Below, one piece after another: positions 62,850 through 64,000 of a stretch of 64,000 bases of DNA. Location: the NCBI GenBank assembly GCA_948330435.1, contig CAOJBY010000004.1, positions 1-64,000 of the forward strand, given 5' to 3'. Under the pieces are notes generated by a model. That model made no database searches, was not told where the DNA came from, and saw only the letters and a list, made by a program, of their open reading frames with translations. A program made the position numbers and the translations under genes. The stretch comes from an uncultured Lachnoclostridium sp. (GTDB lineage: Bacteria; Bacillota; Clostridia; Lachnospirales; Lachnospiraceae). How positions within the stretch are numbered: the first letter of the stretch is position 1; each line of letters begins with the position of its first letter.

Positions 62850-64000
62850 TCAAAATTTAAACATATTGGAAAACATATACATCCCTGATCCCGTGAGAGT
62901 AAGTATAGCCCCAATCCCAACTCCCGCAAACATCCACCGGAATATTGTAGGCTCTTTCAGACATTTTTCCAAATAACTTCCCAGATATATTGCCCCCAGC
63001 ATGGCGGTAGGCACAATATACCGAAAATCCATGGTACAGCCATAGGGCAAGCGAACATTTAAGAGCAAATGATTCAGATAAATCCAAATCCAAAGTCCAG
63101 GAAGCCCCAAGTATAGAAACTGTTCTCTTACAGATTTTCCTATCATTCTCTCTTTCCAGCCCCGAACGCAGACTGCCACAGCAGAAAATACAGCCTGAAC
63201 TACCAGTATCAGATTGCTGACAATCAGAACCGCTGCCGGCCATTCCTCCACATGGTGGTATTCGAATTCCCCCACAACCGCTGACTTTACAAGATAAAAG
63301 TTCAGATTGTACTCCTCAAAAGGATTCAGGTAAACCGGTGACAACAGCCTGGAAATGGGAAAGAACAGGAATCTCTCCGCAAAGCCATGATCACCACAGT
63401 AGACATTATCACCCGGCTGCAGTACAAAATTCAGCCCCTGTCCAAACATCAGGTAATTCCGAATGGGATAATACAGGCCAATGGGCATGGAAATGCAGCC
63501 AAATACCACAAACTGACCAATCAGCGGCCTCCATGTACCATCCTTAACAGCCCTTATCAGCTTCACAAGCATAAATATTCCAGTAAAAGCCGCCAAAAGG
63601 GCACAGGAAATCTTTGTAAAAATTCCAAATCCAAATCCAAAGGCCAGAAAAATCACATTCCCATAGCCCGGATTTTTGAACCATCGAATGGTATAGAGGA
63701 TGATAAAGGTCATTAAAAACGTCACCAGAGCGTCATTATTCACCCATCCTCCAAGCATATACTGAACCGGAAGAAAGGCACAGATGGAAAGTGCAATCAC
63801 TGTGGCAGTCTTTCCCAATTTCAACTCCTTAAAAATCTTTCCGGTTGTCAGCAGGGTAAAACATGTAGCAGTACAGGATATAATTTTGGCACTTTCAAAG
63901 AGATAAACCTCATCCGTGATATGAAGTACTTTCCCTGTTACTTTCATAGCACATGCCGCCAGAATGTGGAACAGGGGAGGGTGATAGTATTGGCCTCCAT
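62850..64000 (-). CDS. GT-C-like membrane glycosyltransferase, 5' end beyond window
   Basis: At least 382 residues are visible with about 8-9 hydrophobic helices. The frame stays open to the window edge: before the ATG at 63947 the same frame reads GGQYYHPPLFHILAACA, a typical PMT/DUF2142-type helix start, so 63947 is not the true start and the gene is incomplete here. It resembles the GT-C-like protein at 47286. Likely transfers sugars from lipid-linked donors. Confidence 0.75.
   Translation of the reverse strand, partial: GGQYYHPPLFHILAACAMKVTGKVLHITDEVYLFESAKIISCTATCFTLLTTGKIFKELKLGKTATVIALSICAFLPVQYMLGGWVNNDALVTFLMTFIILYTIRWFKNPGYGNVIFLAFGFGFGIFTKISCALLAAFTGIFMLVKLIRAVKDGTWRPLIGQFVVFGCISMPIGLYYPIRNYLMFGQGLNFVLQPGDNVYCGDHGFAERFLFFPISRLLSPVYLNPFEEYNLNFYLVKSAVVGEFEYHHVEEWPAAVLIVSNLILVVQAVFSAVAVCVRGWKERMIGKSVREQFLYLGLPGLWIWIYLNHLLLNVRLPYGCTMDFRYIVPTAMLGAIYLGSYLEKCLKEPTIFRWMFAGVGIGAILTLTGSGMYMFSNMFKF

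Overview
The window is a stretch of a low-to-mid-GC Firmicutes chromosome, most likely a gut Lachnospiraceae (Blautia/Mediterraneibacter-like). This rests on the AddAB recombination enzymes, HPr kinase, a ROK glucokinase with a Zn motif, BlaI/BlaR1, strong GGAGG ribosome binding sites and consensus sigma-A promoters. Nearly every gene lies on the minus strand; the clear exception is the iadA-yfcC pair at 11.4-14.1 kb. No rRNA, tRNA or CRISPR array was seen.

Layout. 0.1-2.0 kb: a beta-lactamase-fold hydrolase and a MerR regulator with a classic 19-bp-spacer promoter. 2.2-6.7 kb: a tight seven-gene minus-strand operon of unusual content (two paralogous membrane proteins, a GNAT, an iron-sulfur flavoprotein-like reductase, a radical SAM/SPASM enzyme, a pyruvoyl-dependent arginine decarboxylase-like protein and a YkgJ-type cysteine-cluster protein). 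7.1-8.2 kb: a TIGR02391-like gene and mobile-element debris. 8.2-11.1 kb: a VanRS-like two-component pair split by a three-gene DUF3791/DUF3990 cassette flanked by a 66-bp direct repeat. 11.4-14.1 kb: isoaspartyl dipeptidase and a YfcC transporter. 14.2-15.3 kb: a Fic protein with an operator-covered promoter. 15.5-20.6 kb: an aldonate operon (permease, dehydratase, KDPG aldolase, KDG kinase) forming a semi-phosphorylative Entner-Doudoroff route, bracketed by GntR-type operators. 20.9-28.7 kb: the FCD GntR regulator and AddA/AddB. 28.8-33.7 kb: an ABC exporter preceded by about 0.7 kb of purine-rich DNA that looks like a structured leader or non-coding RNA.

33.9-38.2 kb: a GerMN lipoprotein, a nucleotidyltransferase remnant, two GT4 glycosyltransferases and a TVP38/DedA-type membrane protein. 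38.3-38.9 kb: two large palindromic (MITE-like) elements, one interrupted by a third element with its own terminal repeats. 38.9-43.8 kb: an AraC/GyrI regulator, a PhoBR-like pair and a Na/Pi-PhoU transporter. 44.1-44.8 kb: a HEPN-MNT pair. 45-46.7 kb: an ammonium transporter fused to a PII domain, with a terminator in its leader. 47.3-48.7 kb: a polytopic GT-C-like protein. 49.1-57.3 kb: glcK, hprK and uvrC, with a BlaI/BlaR1 island carrying two secreted paralogs and a lipoprotein lying between hprK and uvrC. 57.3-64 kb: vWA and macro-domain proteins, FtsH, a DUF1846 protein and a GT-C-like gene that runs off the right edge.

The least explained parts are the seven-gene radical SAM/pyruvoyl operon, the structured RNA region upstream of the ABC exporter, the BlaR1 island, the cassette inserted between response regulator and kinase, and the nested palindromic elements.
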